Assembly (NCBI RefSeq): GCF_004342845.1
Contig: NZ_SLXB01000001.1
Span: forward strand, 62,001 to 126,000
Reading direction: 5' to 3'
DNA: 64,000 bases
DNA from: Prevotella heparinolytica
Lineage (GTDB): Bacteria; Bacteroidota; Bacteroidia; Bacteroidales; Bacteroidaceae
Shown piece after piece: positions 1 through 9,086 of the stretch. The position numbers and the translations under genes are program-made. How positions within the stretch are numbered: the first letter of the stretch is position 1; each line of letters begins with the position of its first letter. The notes under the pieces are model-generated. The model made no database searches. It saw only the letters and a list, made by a program, of their open reading frames with translations, and was not told the origin of the DNA.

Positions 1-299
1 GCTTCCGAATCGTGTGCATCGCCGGCATAACGGGCTGAATATACTCCGGGAGCACCGTTGAGAGCTTCTACTTCCAAACCGGTATCGTCGGCAAAACAAT
101 CCAAGTGATAATTTTCGAAGATATATCTTGCTTTTATCAAAGCATTTCCTTCGAGCGTATCTGCTGTTTCGGGAATATCGACGTTGTAGTCTATGTCCTT
201 CATGCTGAGAAGTTCAATCTTCTTACCAAGAATGGCGCTGACTTCTTCCAGCTTGTGTGTGTTGTTGGTAGCAAATACGAATTTCTTTTTTATACTCAT
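1..299 (-). CDS. rdgB: RdgB/HAM1 XTP/dITP diphosphatase, 3' part cut off by window edge
   Basis: Partial: the first 99 residues are visible and the gene runs off the left edge. The family hydrolyses non-canonical purine nucleotides (XTP, dITP, ITP) to monophosphates, keeping them out of DNA and RNA. Visible hallmarks are the N-terminal [10 protein letters not shown] substrate-binding motif (residues 10-19), the acidic pair D71-D72 in [12 protein letters not shown] and the following GVYSARYAG segment. The start is the ATG at 297-299. It is the third gene of a minus-strand run leuS, yitT-like, rdgB, 37 bases after the yitT-like stop, so probably co-transcribed. Identification is firm despite truncation. 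Confidence 0.93.
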   Translation of the reverse strand, partial: MSIKKKFVFATNNTHKLEEVSAILGKKIELLSMKDIDYNVDIPETADTLEGNALIKARYIFENYHLDCFADDTGLEVEALNGAPGVYSARYAGDAHDSE

Positions 300-336
300 T
301 GAATATCTCCTTTATATTTGTGGCTCGCCTGTATTA

Positions 337-1239
337 CTACTTCACTTTCAGTCGGTCGAATCCTTCTCCATATACGCCGATGACGGAACTTTGCGAGATG
401 AACGCATTCGGGTCTATGTCTTTCACCATCCGGAATATTTCTATCGACTGGCGTTTGTAAGCAAGCACAACCAATACTTTCACGTTATGTTTGCTGTACC
501 AGCCGATGCCGTCGAGTACCGTTACACCACGATGGGTTTCTTTGGTGATTCGGTCGGCAATTTTCTCATATTCTTTTGAGAAGATGAAGAATTGCACGGA
601 TTGTCGGGAACTGTTTACGATGTAATCCAACACGAATCCTATGACAAACAAAGTTACAAAACCGAATATTACCCGTCGCCAGTCGTTGAAGATGAAGTAA
701 CAGGAACTTATGATGACTATGTCGCATGCCATTACCATGCGTCCTAAGGTGACGTCGTGGTACTTGTGTATGATAGCGGCGATAATATCGGTACCTCCCG
801 TGCTTCCGTTGCAGTTGAACACGATGCCTAATCCGATTCCGCACATCGTGGCGCCTATCAGGCAGGCCATGAAGTCTTGTCCGGGACCGAGTATCTGCGG
901 CGGAACACCGTCCGCTCCGTTCACTAACAACTGGAAAAACCAAAGCAGGAAAGTCAGTCCGAAGATGGCATATGTGGTTTTGATACTGAACTTCGGTCCG
1001 AGTATCTTAATGGCAAATGTCATCAGAATGGCATTGATGATGAAGTACGACCATTGGATTGGAAATCCGGTGGCGTAATAGATAATGGCTCCGATACCGG
1101 TAGTGCCTCCGGTAGTAATCTGATAAGGGATGAGGAATGCCGCCCATCCCAGTGCGTAGCTGATGAGTCCGAAAGTGATGAAGACATAGTCTCGCAATTC
1201 TCTCGTCACTTCTGCTTTGGTTGGTTTTGTAATTTGCAT
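337..1239 (-). CDS. YitT-family membrane protein (DUF161 + DUF2179)
   Basis: A 300-residue integral membrane protein with several hydrophobic segments in roughly residues 20-200, including glycine-rich TTGGTTGIGAI and GSTGGTDIIA stretches typical of the YitT/DUF161 family. A soluble C-terminal domain (about 215-290) fits DUF2179. The transport substrate of this family is not established and I do not assign one. A longer reading from 1317 exists, but the ATG at 1237-1239 (MQITKPTKAE) is preferred: the longer reading would overlap the 3' end of leuS, and the hydrophobic family region begins only after it. The gene begins 5 bases after leuS ends, implying one operon with leuS and rdgB. Confidence 0.85.
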   Translation of the reverse strand: MQITKPTKAEVTRELRDYVFITFGLISYALGWAAFLIPYQITTGGTTGIGAIIYYATGFPIQWSYFIINAILMTFAIKILGPKFSIKTTYAIFGLTFLLWFFQLLVNGADGVPPQILGPGQDFMACLIGATMCGIGLGIVFNCNGSTGGTDIIAAIIHKYHDVTLGRMVMACDIVIISSCYFIFNDWRRVIFGFVTLFVIGFVLDYIVNSSRQSVQFFIFSKEYEKIADRITKETHRGVTVLDGIGWYSKHNVKVLVVLAYKRQSIEIFRMVKDIDPNAFISQSSVIGVYGEGFDRLKVK

Positions 1240-1244
1240 ATCTG

Positions 1245-4085
1245 TTATTTGAAAACGATGTTCACAATCTTCTTCGGCACGACGATTACCTTGGCAATGG
1301 TCTTTCCTTCTATCCATTTGGCCGAACGTTCATCGGACAATACATCGGCTTGAATGGTATCCGGTGTTGCATCTGCCGGGAACTCCATGTTGAAGCGTGC
1401 CTTTCCGTTGAAAGAAACGGTGTAGTTCACAGTGTCTTCCACCAGATATTCTTCCTTGGAGGCAGGCCATTCGGCATCACATACGAATTCTGTATTTCCC
1501 ATTGTTTCCCACAATTCTTCGCATACGTGCGGGGCAAAAGGAGCCAGTACGACGACGAATCGGTTCAGGATTTCCTTTTTGCTGCATTTCATGCCGAACA
1601 ATTCGTTTACGCAAATCATAAAGGCGCTGATGCTGGTGTTGTAAGAGAACTGCTCGATGTCTCCCGTCACTTTCTTAATCAGCTTATGCAGCGATTTCAG
1701 TTCTTCTTTGGTGGGCGGTTCGTCCGTCACTAAATAGTTGCCGTTGCGGTCGTAGAACAAAGACCAGAATTTCTTGATGAAGCGGTGCACACCGTCTATG
1801 CCGTTCGTATCCCATGGTTTCGACTGTTCCACCGGACCAAGGAACATTTCGTACATACGAAGCGTGTCGGCTCCGTATCTCTCGACAATCATATCGGGAT
1901 TTACAACATTGAACATCGATTTGCTCATCTTCTCCACAGCCCATCCGCAGATGTATTTGCCGTCGTCTTCCAAGACGAACTCGGCAGTTGCATATTCGGG
2001 ACGCCATGCTTTGAAGGCTTCAATGTCCAATACATCATTCGATACGATGTTTACATCCACGTGGAGTGGGGTAGTGTCGTATTTGTCTTTCAGGTTCAGA
2101 GACACGAATGTGTTGGTGTCCTTGATGCGATATACAAAGTTGCTTCGTCCCTGAATCATGCCTTGGTTCACTAACTTTTGAAACGGTTCTTCCGTTACGG
2201 AAACACCGAGGTCGTACAGGAACTTATTCCAGAAGCGGGAGTAAATCAAGTGTCCGGTGGCATGTTCCGTTCCGCCCACATAAAGGTCTACGTTGCGCCA
2301 ATACTCATCCGTTTTTTTATCGACCAATGCTTTATGATTGCGAGGATCCATGTAGCGCAGGTAGTAAGCGCTCGAACCGGCGAATCCCGGCATGGTGTTC
2401 AGTTCGAGTGGATAAACGGTTTTGTTGTCTATCTTTTCGTTTTCTACGACGCAATTTTTTACAGTGTCCCAAGCCCACTTCACGGCATGTCCCAACGGAG
2501 GTTCGCCGGTTTCGGTAGGTAGGAATTTTGCTACTTCGGGAAGTTCCAGAGGCAGGCAGTTTTCGGGAATCATGTAGGGCATACCTTCTTTGTAATACAC
2601 AGGGAAAGGTTCGCCCCAATAACGTTGCCGCGAGAAGATGGCATCACGCAGGCGGAAGTTGACCTTTACGCGTCCCAGATTGTGTTCCCTTACATATTTC
2701 TTGGTCGCTTCGATGGCTTCCTTGACGGTGAGCCCGTTCAATGAAAGGTCGCAATAAGGAACAGCATCTTTGCGCGGAGAGTTGCATACAACGCCTTCTT
2801 TGGCATCGAAGCTCTCTTCGCTGACATCGCAACCTTCTACCAACGGACGTATTTCCAATCCGAAGTGTTTGGCAAAGGCATAGTCACGGCTGTCATGGGC
2901 AGGAACGGCCATGATGGCTCCTGTTCCGTATCCGGCCAATACATAATCGCTGATCCAGATGGGCACTGCTTCGCCTGTGAAAGGATTCACGGCATAACTT
3001 CCGGAGAATACGCCGGTAACGCTGCGGTCGGCAATGCGTTCGCGTTCGGTACGCTTCTTGGTACGTTCCAAGTAGGCATCCACCTCTGCTTTCTGTGCAT
3101 CGGTTGTCAGTTGCGATACCAATTCGCTTTCGGGAGCCAATACCATGAAGGTGACACCGAACATGGTATCTGCACGGGTGGTGAAAATGGTGAATTCCAA
3201 ATCACTGTCTTTCACTTTGAATTGTATTTCGGCACCTTCGCTGCGGCCTATCCAGTTCTTTTGGGTTTCTTTCAGGGAGTCGGTCCAGTCGATGGTATCC
3301 AGTCCGTCCAATAAACGTTGCGCATAAGCGGATACACGCAGACACCATTGACGCATCTTCTTTTGCACTACGGGGAAACCGCCCCGTTCGGATACTCCGT
3401 CCACCACTTCATCGTTGGCGAGTACGGTTCCCAGTTGCGGACACCAGTTCACCATTGTTTCTCCCAGATAGGCGATGCGGTAGTTCATCAGGATTTCCTG
3501 CTGTTCCTTTTCGGTTTTGGAGTTCCATTCTTCGGCAGTGAAGTGCAGTTCTTCGCTGCAAGCCGTGTTCAAGTCTTTGTTACCTTGTTTTTGGAAGACC
3601 TCAATCAGTTCTTCAATGGGGCGTGCCTGTTTGGCATCGTTGCAATAATAGCTATTGAACATCTTCTGGAAAGCCCATTGCGTCCAATGATAATATTCCG
3701 GTTCGCAAGTGCGTATTTCGCGGTTCCAGTCGAAAGAGAAACCTATCTTGTCCAATTGTTCGCGATAGCGGTCGATGTTTTCTTTGGTGGTAATTGCAGG
3801 GTGCTGTCCCGTCTGTATGGCATACTGCTCTGCCGGAAGTCCGTATGCGTCGTATCCCATGGGATTCAGTACATTGAAACCTTGCAGTCGTTTGTAGCGG
3901 GCGTAGATGTCCGAAGCGATGTAACCCAGCGGGTGTCCTACGTGCAAGCCTGCACCGGAGGGGTAGGGGAACATGTTCAGTACATAGAATTTTTGTTTCG
4001 TTTCGTCTTCCGTCACTTGGTAGGTTTTGTTATCCACCCACTTTTTCTGCCATTTCTTTTCAATCTCCCTGAAATTGTATTCCAT
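1245..4085 (-). CDS. leuS: Leucyl-tRNA synthetase
   Basis: A 946-residue class I aminoacyl-tRNA synthetase that charges tRNA(Leu) in the cytoplasm. The HIGH-type motif HVGH lies at residues 48-51 after the FPYPSGAGL lead-in. A KMSKS motif (KMSKSMFN) lies near residue 718. Between them is a large editing (CP1) insertion, with [19 protein letters not shown] as the recognisable editing-site stretch. A C-terminal anticodon-binding region ends the protein. Length is somewhat above the roughly 860 residues of E. coli LeuS, in keeping with Bacteroidetes versions. It heads the minus-strand run leuS, yitT-like, rdgB. A candidate -7 box lies upstream at 4166-4173. Confidence 0.97.
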   Translation of the reverse strand: MEYNFREIEKKWQKKWVDNKTYQVTEDETKQKFYVLNMFPYPSGAGLHVGHPLGYIASDIYARYKRLQGFNVLNPMGYDAYGLPAEQYAIQTGQHPAITTKENIDRYREQLDKIGFSFDWNREIRTCEPEYYHWTQWAFQKMFNSYYCNDAKQARPIEELIEVFQKQGNKDLNTACSEELHFTAEEWNSKTEKEQQEILMNYRIAYLGETMVNWCPQLGTVLANDEVVDGVSERGGFPVVQKKMRQWCLRVSAYAQRLLDGLDTIDWTDSLKETQKNWIGRSEGAEIQFKVKDSDLEFTIFTTRADTMFGVTFMVLAPESELVSQLTTDAQKAEVDAYLERTKKRTERERIADRSVTGVFSGSYAVNPFTGEAVPIWISDYVLAGYGTGAIMAVPAHDSRDYAFAKHFGLEIRPLVEGCDVSEESFDAKEGVVCNSPRKDAVPYCDLSLNGLTVKEAIEATKKYVREHNLGRVKVNFRLRDAIFSRQRYWGEPFPVYYKEGMPYMIPENCLPLELPEVAKFLPTETGEPPLGHAVKWAWDTVKNCVVENEKIDNKTVYPLELNTMPGFAGSSAYYLRYMDPRNHKALVDKKTDEYWRNVDLYVGGTEHATGHLIYSRFWNKFLYDLGVSVTEEPFQKLVNQGMIQGRSNFVYRIKDTNTFVSLNLKDKYDTTPLHVDVNIVSNDVLDIEAFKAWRPEYATAEFVLEDDGKYICGWAVEKMSKSMFNVVNPDMIVERYGADTLRMYEMFLGPVEQSKPWDTNGIDGVHRFIKKFWSLFYDRNGNYLVTDEPPTKEELKSLHKLIKKVTGDIEQFSYNTSISAFMICVNELFGMKCSKKEILNRFVVVLAPFAPHVCEELWETMGNTEFVCDAEWPASKEEYLVEDTVNYTVSFNGKARFNMEFPADATPDTIQADVLSDERSAKWIEGKTIAKVIVVPKKIVNIVFK

Positions 4086-4165
4086 GATGATAGTTGTTAG
4101 TATATTGTTGAAAACCTTGTTTGTTATATTGTTGAAATCGGTTAAAATACGGTTTATAAGCGGTG

Positions 4166-4173
4166 CAAAGGTA
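4166..4173 (-). promoter_or_regulatory. Candidate -7 box for leuS
   Basis: On the minus strand this reads TACCTTTG, an exact match to the Bacteroides -7 consensus TAnnTTTG. It lies about 80 bases upstream of the leuS start. No clear TTTG -33 box is seen 19-21 bases further up. The rest of 4086-4400, between divergent leuS and the EamA gene, holds only the two candidate promoters and a weak 8-bp inverted repeat (4256-4263 with 4321-4328). Confidence 0.45.
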
Positions 4174-4371
4174 ATTGTTTATTTTCAGATTTGTATCGTT
4201 AGTGACTAAAAAACATGCTTTTACCTCAGAGTCTGTTTTAATTTTGCTCAAAAAGAATACCCTACATGATATGGAGGAAAATTTAAACATAGACTTTTAT
4301 ATCCCAACGTAAAAACGCGGAGGGTATTTTTGAATTTCTTCATATTCTGATAAAGAAACAGAGTTTTTGTA

Positions 4372-4379
4372 TACATTTG
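4372..4379 (+). promoter_or_regulatory. Candidate -7 box for the EamA transporter gene
   Basis: TACATTTG matches TAnnTTTG exactly and ends 21 bases before the GTG start at 4401, so a very short leader is implied. There is no good -33 box. Confidence 0.5.
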
Positions 4380-4400
4380 CATGTTTAAAACAAAAACGAA

Positions 4401-5270
4401 GTGAAGAATCATATTTGGCACATTGTCGCCGCCCTCATAGTGGGGGTATGGGGATTGACGTTTATTTCAACGAAAGTATTGATAGAAAGCGGCATGTCTC
4501 CGCAAGAAATCTTTTTTGCCCGTTTCCTGATAGCCTATGTGGGCATTTGGTTTATTTCTCCGCACAAACTGTTCGCCTATGACTGGAAGGATGAACTTTT
4601 GTTGCTGGCAAGCGGTGTCACGGGCGGTTCGGGTTTTTTCCTTGCACAAAACGTAGCGATAAAGATAACCTTAGTCAGCAATGTGTCGTTCATTGTCTGT
4701 ACGGCTCCGTTGCTTACCACGATTCTTGCTTTGCTCATCTACAAAAAAGAGAAAGCCACACGCTGGTTGGTGGGCGGTTCGCTGATAGCTTTGCTGGGAG
4801 TGGCTTTGGTGGTGTATAATGGAAATTTCGTTCTGAAGATTTCTCCGCTCGGCGATTTTTTGTCTTTGTTTTCGGCTTTGCTTTGGGCTTTTTACAGTCT
4901 GATAATCAGAAAACTTTCAAGTCGTTATTCTGCGGTGTTCATCACTCGTAAAGTATTTTTTTATGGCGTAATCACTATTCTTCCTTTCTTTGCCGTCTAT
5001 CCGTGGCAGTTTGATGTGTCGAAGCTGCTTGAGCCTGCCATTTTGTTCAACCTTTTGTATTTAGGTGTGTTGGCTTCGTTGATATGCTTTGTGGTTTGGA
5101 ACGTCATATTGAAGCGCATCGGCATGATTACGGCTTCCAACTATCTTTACCTTAACCCGGTTTTCACGCTGACGGGCTCCATACTGCTGCTTGGCGAACA
5201 TCTTACTGCGGTGGCATTGACAGGATGTGTGCTGATATTGAGCGGGGTTTATCTGGCAGGGCGGAAGTAA
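4401..5270 (+). CDS. EamA/DMT-family transporter
   Basis: A 289-residue protein built almost entirely of about ten hydrophobic segments arranged as two EamA repeats (roughly 8-140 and 150-287), the layout of drug/metabolite-superfamily exporters in the inner membrane. The opening GVWGLTFISTKVLIESGMSP and the closing SNYLYLNPVFTLTGSILLLGE are characteristic. The substrate cannot be read from sequence. The start codon is GTG: an in-frame stop (TAA at 4386-4388) lies just upstream with no ATG in between, so GTG at 4401 is the only sensible start. It stands alone, divergent from leuS. Confidence 0.9.
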   Translation: MKNHIWHIVAALIVGVWGLTFISTKVLIESGMSPQEIFFARFLIAYVGIWFISPHKLFAYDWKDELLLLASGVTGGSGFFLAQNVAIKITLVSNVSFIVCTAPLLTTILALLIYKKEKATRWLVGGSLIALLGVALVVYNGNFVLKISPLGDFLSLFSALLWAFYSLIIRKLSSRYSAVFITRKVFFYGVITILPFFAVYPWQFDVSKLLEPAILFNLLYLGVLASLICFVVWNVILKRIGMITASNYLYLNPVFTLTGSILLLGEHLTAVALTGCVLILSGVYLAGRK

Positions 5271-5306
5271 ACGTATTTCAATAGGCAAAAGGTTCTGAAA
5301 TTTTGC

Positions 5307-5314
5307 TATATTTG
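5307..5314 (+). promoter_or_regulatory. Candidate -7 box for the secreted protein gene at 5337
   Basis: TATATTTG is an exact TAnnTTTG match. It ends 22 bases before the ATG at 5337. No convincing -33 box. Confidence 0.5.
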
Positions 5315-5336
5315 TGGTATGTCTCATATTTAAGTT

Positions 5337-6200
5337 ATGTGTATGATGATACGGAAAACAGTAATCTGCTTAGGATGCTTCTTGCTGCCGGTTTTCATTC
5401 CGCAACGGCTCTCTGCGCAAGAAGACAGTACGCGTCTTGTCGGCAACAGTGTGCGCCGGGCAGTGTCCATAACGCCCGAAATGAGCCGGCCCGTCCATTC
5501 TTCGTCCGACGTTTCTCCTGAAACCCTCCTGTCTGCTCCCCCTCTCCATTCCGAAGGTGTTGACAGCCTGCCCCGTTTTTCGTTGAAAGAAACGTTCCGC
5601 ATACCTTATTACACCAATCCTTCGCCGCTCTTCAGAGGTGACTATCGCACGAACGGAATCATCATGCAGTTTCATGGAGGAGCTTTATCGGGAGCAGGCG
5701 GACAAACGACCTTGCCCGGCATAGGGCGTTTCAATGAAGCTTCACTGCTCTATCGGCAGGTGATTGACAGGAATCTGAGTTTTCAACTCGGCATGGATGC
5801 CCTGAAGCTGAACATGTCGCACATCAGCGGACAGGCATTTACCGCTTCGGGAGCATTGATGTATCAGGCTGCCGACCGTCTTGCTTTCAAAGTGTTCGGT
5901 TCGTATGCCATCGGCAATACGTATGGAATGACAACTCACAGATATGGAGGCAGTGTGCTGTTCGACGTTTCCGAACGTTTCAGCATGGAAGTGGGTGTGC
6001 AGCGCTACTACAATGCCATGCGTGGACGTTGGGAAACGGTTCCGATGGTGATTCCTACTTATAATTTCGACAAGTTCAAGTTAGGATTGGATGTAGGGGG
6101 AATTATCTATGAAATTCTTCGCAGTAAAATTTACAGCGGTAGATCCGGTGGAGGCGGACCTACCATCGGCCCGCCACGGTTTCAAGTACCTGTGAAATAG
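5337..6200 (+). CDS. Secreted or outer-membrane protein of unknown function
   Basis: I do not recognise a named family. The 287-residue product starts with a signal peptide (positive MIRKT, hydrophobic core, likely cleavage near residue 27 after LSA). A low-complexity stretch rich in Ser, Pro and Arg follows to about residue 90. The rest alternates polar and aromatic or aliphatic residues, in the manner of an outer-membrane beta-barrel (for example FSMEVGVQRYYNAM). The C-terminus has a GGGG turn and PPRFQVPVK. There is no lipobox. It has its own candidate promoter and is convergent with the acyltransferase gene, 21 bases apart. The barrel idea is inference. Confidence 0.7.
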   Translation: MCMMIRKTVICLGCFLLPVFIPQRLSAQEDSTRLVGNSVRRAVSITPEMSRPVHSSSDVSPETLLSAPPLHSEGVDSLPRFSLKETFRIPYYTNPSPLFRGDYRTNGIIMQFHGGALSGAGGQTTLPGIGRFNEASLLYRQVIDRNLSFQLGMDALKLNMSHISGQAFTASGALMYQAADRLAFKVFGSYAIGNTYGMTTHRYGGSVLFDVSERFSMEVGVQRYYNAMRGRWETVPMVIPTYNFDKFKLGLDVGGIIYEILRSKIYSGRSGGGGPTIGPPRFQVPVK

Positions 6201-6221
6201 AGTAGGGAAGGCAGAAAACGG

Positions 6222-7382
6222 CTACCTTCTTTTCATCAGGAACCGTTGTTTCAGCCATTCCCTTGCCGGTTCGTCGTACAGCTTCAAGCAAGCATAGGCA
6301 ATGGCGATGGATAGGATGAAGAGAGACACTGCAATGAACACATGTGTTTCCAACGATGCGTCAGGATGCTTGCTTGCCCATGCTATCTGCATATATATCA
6401 ATGGAAAGTGAGTAATGTAAAGAGGATAGGATATCTCTCCGAAAAATCTGCATACAGCCACGGAACGTTTTCCCGTGACGTTGCTGCCTGCTCCCATGAG
6501 CACAATCAGAGGAAAAAATACAAGCACGCTTATGGCTTCGTAAGTGCCGTTCATCCATTGATGTGCTTCGTCTCCTATGCGTGGCATCACGAGAATCACC
6601 GTAATCAGCAGGGCGCATACGTAAAAACCGCGCTTCACTTTTATCAGCCTGCCCATGCGCGATAGCAGCAGTCCCATAAAGAACGGATAGAGCAGGCGGG
6701 AAATGCCGATGTAGAGTTGGTCGGGAGTAAGGCTCCAACCACCTATCAGGGTATGGGTGGCTTCTCCTCTTCCTGCCAGCAGATGGAATACGTCGGTGTT
6801 CAGTGTGACGTCCAGCGTAAGACAGGCCGAAAGAACCACGAAGAGGGTTAATGCCGGTTTGGAAAAATGCCGGATGAATAAGGCATAAAGAATGTTGGCC
6901 ACGTACTCCCACATCAGCGACCATGTAGGGCCGTTCAGTGCATTTGTCTCTCCCCATCCGCGAATGTCCCACGTTGTCGGTGTGGGAATCATCAGGCAGC
7001 CGAGCAGCGCCATCAGTATCACCATCCACCATGTGGTGTCGGCGACTAAAGGAAAGGCCGTGCATGCGCTGAAATAAAAGAGCAATGCGCCCAGCAGTGT
7101 TCCCATAATCACCATGGGGTGCAGGCGCACCAAGCGCCGTTTGAAGAAGTCCCACGTGCCCATCCTGTCCCAACGGTCGTCGTAGGCATACCCGACGACG
7201 AAGCCGGAAAGCACGAAGAAGAAGTCTACGGCCAGATAGCCGTGATTCAATATTTGCGACATGGGGCCGGCGGAGTAAGTCTCGAAAAGGTGGAAGGCCA
7301 CCACAATCATTGCGGCAACGCCGCGAAGCCCGTCCAATATCTCATAACGAGGCTTGGATGCTAAATAAGTCGTTGTTGGCAT
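6222..7382 (-). CDS. Acyltransferase family 3 (OafA/YrhL-like) membrane protein
   Basis: A 386-residue polytopic membrane protein of the acyltransferase-3 family, which moves acyl (often acetyl) groups from the cytoplasm onto surface polysaccharides or lipids. The family signature is at the N-terminus: LDGLRGVAA (residues 16-24) and the conserved histidine of AFHLFE (H31). VDFFFVLSGFVVGY follows, then about ten hydrophobic segments. There is no C-terminal SGNH domain, so this is the membrane-only form. It lies alone between the convergent secreted protein gene and a roughly 1-kb non-coding stretch. The acceptor molecule is unknown. Confidence 0.9.
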   Translation of the reverse strand: MPTTTYLASKPRYEILDGLRGVAAMIVVAFHLFETYSAGPMSQILNHGYLAVDFFFVLSGFVVGYAYDDRWDRMGTWDFFKRRLVRLHPMVIMGTLLGALLFYFSACTAFPLVADTTWWMVILMALLGCLMIPTPTTWDIRGWGETNALNGPTWSLMWEYVANILYALFIRHFSKPALTLFVVLSACLTLDVTLNTDVFHLLAGRGEATHTLIGGWSLTPDQLYIGISRLLYPFFMGLLLSRMGRLIKVKRGFYVCALLITVILVMPRIGDEAHQWMNGTYEAISVLVFFPLIVLMGAGSNVTGKRSVAVCRFFGEISYPLYITHFPLIYMQIAWASKHPDASLETHVFIAVSLFILSIAIAYACLKLYDEPAREWLKQRFLMKRR

Positions 7383-7431
7383 ATCTGTTTTGTTTCGCCT
7401 GCAAAAATAATCGTTTAGTTGACAATAGAAA

Positions 7432-7494
7432 AAATTAGAGGAAATTTCCCTCTAATTTCCCTTAGCTTCCTCTAATTCTTCTCGACTACCTCTA
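7432..7494. repeat. Inverted repeat plus CCTCTA copies at 20-base spacing
   Basis: AAATTAGAGG (7432-7441) and CCTCTAATTT (7449-7458) form a perfect 10-bp inverted repeat with a 7-base loop. The right arm starts a short run with CCTCTA at 7449, 7469 and 7489, exactly 20 bases apart. It lies about 50 bases upstream of the acyltransferase start (minus strand) and could be an operator for it. Confidence 0.6.
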
Positions 7495-7763
7495 TCTCTT
7501 CACTCTTGTTCTTTTCCGTCTTGGCGGTTATCGCTGCCTGAAATCTTGCCTTATAACCGCTTTGTAGAGTTACAAACAAAACACTCTTTTATGAAAATGT
7601 GCTTTTTGTGGGTTTAAGTGGATATACGAAAATAGGAATGTACTTTCCGCAACGCTTTTTGTATTCACTTTTCTTTCTGCAGGCTGTTATGTCCGCTTTT
7701 TTTATTTAATCGAAAATCTCTTCTCAATCCCGCTTTCAAGGCGCTTTGGAGGGGGCTGAAAAT

Positions 7764-7851
7764 TTTTAGTAAAAACTCACCGGATTTTTAGTAAATCTTG
7801 GGTGGAAATTTAGTAAAAATCCGGCCAACTTTTAGTAAACGTTAGAAAGGG
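7764..7851. repeat. 22-bp tandem array A: four TTTAGTAAA cores
   Basis: The 10-mer TTTTAGTAAA (ATTTAGTAAA in copy 3) begins at 7764, 7786, 7808 and 7830, an exact 22-base pitch. The core is a near-palindrome (TTTA-G-TAAA). The other 12 bases of each unit are not conserved, so this is a phased set of sites rather than a simple microsatellite. Confidence 0.85.
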
Positions 7852-8030
7852 CTTTTTGATGGCGGATTTTTTGTCTTGATTTTTTCAAAAATACTGCATG
7901 CTTTTTATCCCTTAATATCCTACATGCCCCCATGTGCTCCGTTGCTTGGCGAAGCATACCGTCGATGTGGAAATTCGGGAAAGGAATGGTTCTTTGGGGA
8001 GATACGAGGAAAAAACGGCCTGAAGTGAAA

Positions 8031-8203
8031 TTGTAGAGACGACCGTAAACCGCATATTTGATTATCAGATATTTAGCTTCTCATGTTGTAGAGATGATGC
8101 TCTTTCGGTTTTCTTTTCCACCAATTTTCCTTTTATGCGTTGTAGAGACACTGTTTTTTAAAATCCCTGATAAACAGCGTTTTAACATTTTCCGTTGTAG
8201 ATG
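8031..8203. repeat. Four TTGTAGA motifs spaced 54-55 bases
   Basis: TTGTAGAGA begins at 8031, 8086 and 8140, and TTGTAGATG at 8195, with spacings of 55, 54 and 55. The intervening 45 or so bases differ. The last copy ends 8 bases before the -33 element of the HU-related gene's promoter, placing the set as possible upstream regulatory sites. Confidence 0.65.
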
Positions 8204-8210
8204 TCGTTTT

Positions 8211-8242
8211 CTTGCTTTCTCCTTTTTCCCGCGCTAACTTTG
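8211..8242 (+). promoter_or_regulatory. Promoter of the HU-related gene
   Basis: CTTG (8211-8214, one mismatch to TTTG) and TAACTTTG (8235-8242, exact TAnnTTTG) are separated by 20 bases, the usual Bacteroides spacing. Transcription would start near 8250, giving a 5' leader of about 120 bases. Confidence 0.65.
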
Positions 8243-8368
8243 CAACATCGAATTTGAGAAACAGATGCTGCATCGTTGAGGCCTCACGCTGCGTTTCTGC
8301 TCCCTCGAAGGAGAAAGGGCATCAGCCTTGATATCTTATATTATTAATCATTTAAAAACAGAAAAACT

Positions 8369-8854
8369 ATGGGACTTCAGTATGTAGTAGCAAAACGTGT
8401 GTTTGGTTTTGACAAGACAAAAACCGAAAAGTATGTAGCCAAATCCGTGGGAAGCGGTGAGGTGGATTTTGACAAGTTGTGTGCCAAGGTAAGCCGAATC
8501 ATAGGTGTACACCGTAAGGTGGTCGATTTGGTGGCCGTAGGCTTGGTAGATATCATGACGGAAGAGATTGACGATGGGAAGACCATCGCTTTGGGCGACT
8601 TCGGGCGTTTCCGTCCTTCCTTTAAGGCGAAGAGCGCGGATAAGGAAAAAGACGTTTCGGTGGGCAATATCGTGCGTAAGCGCATTCTCTTTCTTCCTGG
8701 AAAAGCCTTCAGCAAGATGCTGAACAGTATGAGCATCACCCGGATGGCAATGCCCGACACCGATTATACCGATGGCGGAAAGAAGAGCGAAAACACCGGC
8801 CCGAAGCCTTCGGAAAGCGGTGAAAGCGGTCAGACGGGAAATCCGTTGGGATAA
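8369..8854 (+). CDS. HU-related DNA-binding protein with acidic, glycine/serine-rich tail
   Basis: A 161-residue member of the Bacteroidales HU-related family. Residues 1-125 show the HU/IHF-like order: a helical N-terminal half (VDFDKLCAKVSRIIGVHRKVVDLVAVGLVDIM), then DGKTIALGDFGRFRPSFKAK, which resembles the HU beta-saddle with the GFG-type turn as GDFGRF. A low-complexity tail of about 35 residues ends in NPLG, and the second HU-related protein at 31906-32421 ends the same way. Such proteins are expected to bind and bend DNA. Whether this one is global or local is unknown. It is monocistronic, with its own promoter, a repeat-rich upstream region and a terminator at 8900-8930. Confidence 0.88.
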   Translation: MGLQYVVAKRVFGFDKTKTEKYVAKSVGSGEVDFDKLCAKVSRIIGVHRKVVDLVAVGLVDIMTEEIDDGKTIALGDFGRFRPSFKAKSADKEKDVSVGNIVRKRILFLPGKAFSKMLNSMSITRMAMPDTDYTDGGKKSENTGPKPSESGESGQTGNPLG

Positions 8855-8899
8855 TCTTGCTAAATCGTAAAAACTACTGTGAAGTGGAGGGCGAAGTTC

Positions 8900-8930
8900 A
8901 ATGGAGATGCTTCGCTCTCCATTTGTTGTT
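8900..8930 (+). terminator. Rho-independent terminator after the HU-related gene
   Basis: AATGGAGA (8900-8907) pairs perfectly with TCTCCATT (8916-8923) around an 8-base loop and is followed by a T-rich run (TTTGTTGTTT). It lies 46 bases past the stop codon. Confidence 0.75.
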
Positions 8931-9046
8931 TATGCCCTCATCAATCCGAAGAGTGAACGAATGGAGTTATGCCGTGTTTTATGCAGTCCGCATCGGGCAG
9001 AAGAATAAAAAACAATACTGCCGGTCGTTTTTCTATCAAAAATAAA

Positions 9047-9054
9047 TATCTTTG
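9047..9054 (+). promoter_or_regulatory. Candidate -7 box for the SPFH protein gene
   Basis: TATCTTTG is an exact TAnnTTTG match, 32 bases before the ATG at 9087. No clear -33 box. Confidence 0.5.
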
Positions 9055-9086
9055 GGCATTGTTTCATTAAAAATCAGTATATCATC

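Larger units (their letters stand above)
7383..8368. other. Non-coding region of about 1 kb with three repeat blocks and the HU promoter
   Basis: No credible gene on either strand. It holds a 10-bp inverted repeat followed by CCTCTA copies 20 bases apart (7432-7494), four TTTAGTAAA cores at exact 22-base pitch (7764-7851), four TTGTAGA-type motifs 54-55 bases apart (8031-8203), a promoter (8211-8242) and a leader of about 120 bases for the HU-related gene. The leader contains the octamer GAGGCCTC. Position between divergent genes suggests that most of this serves the HU-related gene, but that is inference. Confidence 0.75.

Noticed and set aside
7764..8203. CRISPR array
   Set aside because: Repeats are only 9-10 bases, spacers are 12 or 45 bases and no cas genes lie nearby.
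8857..9045. 62-residue plus-strand reading frame after the HU-related gene
   Set aside because: It spans the HU terminator hairpin and reads as random composition.
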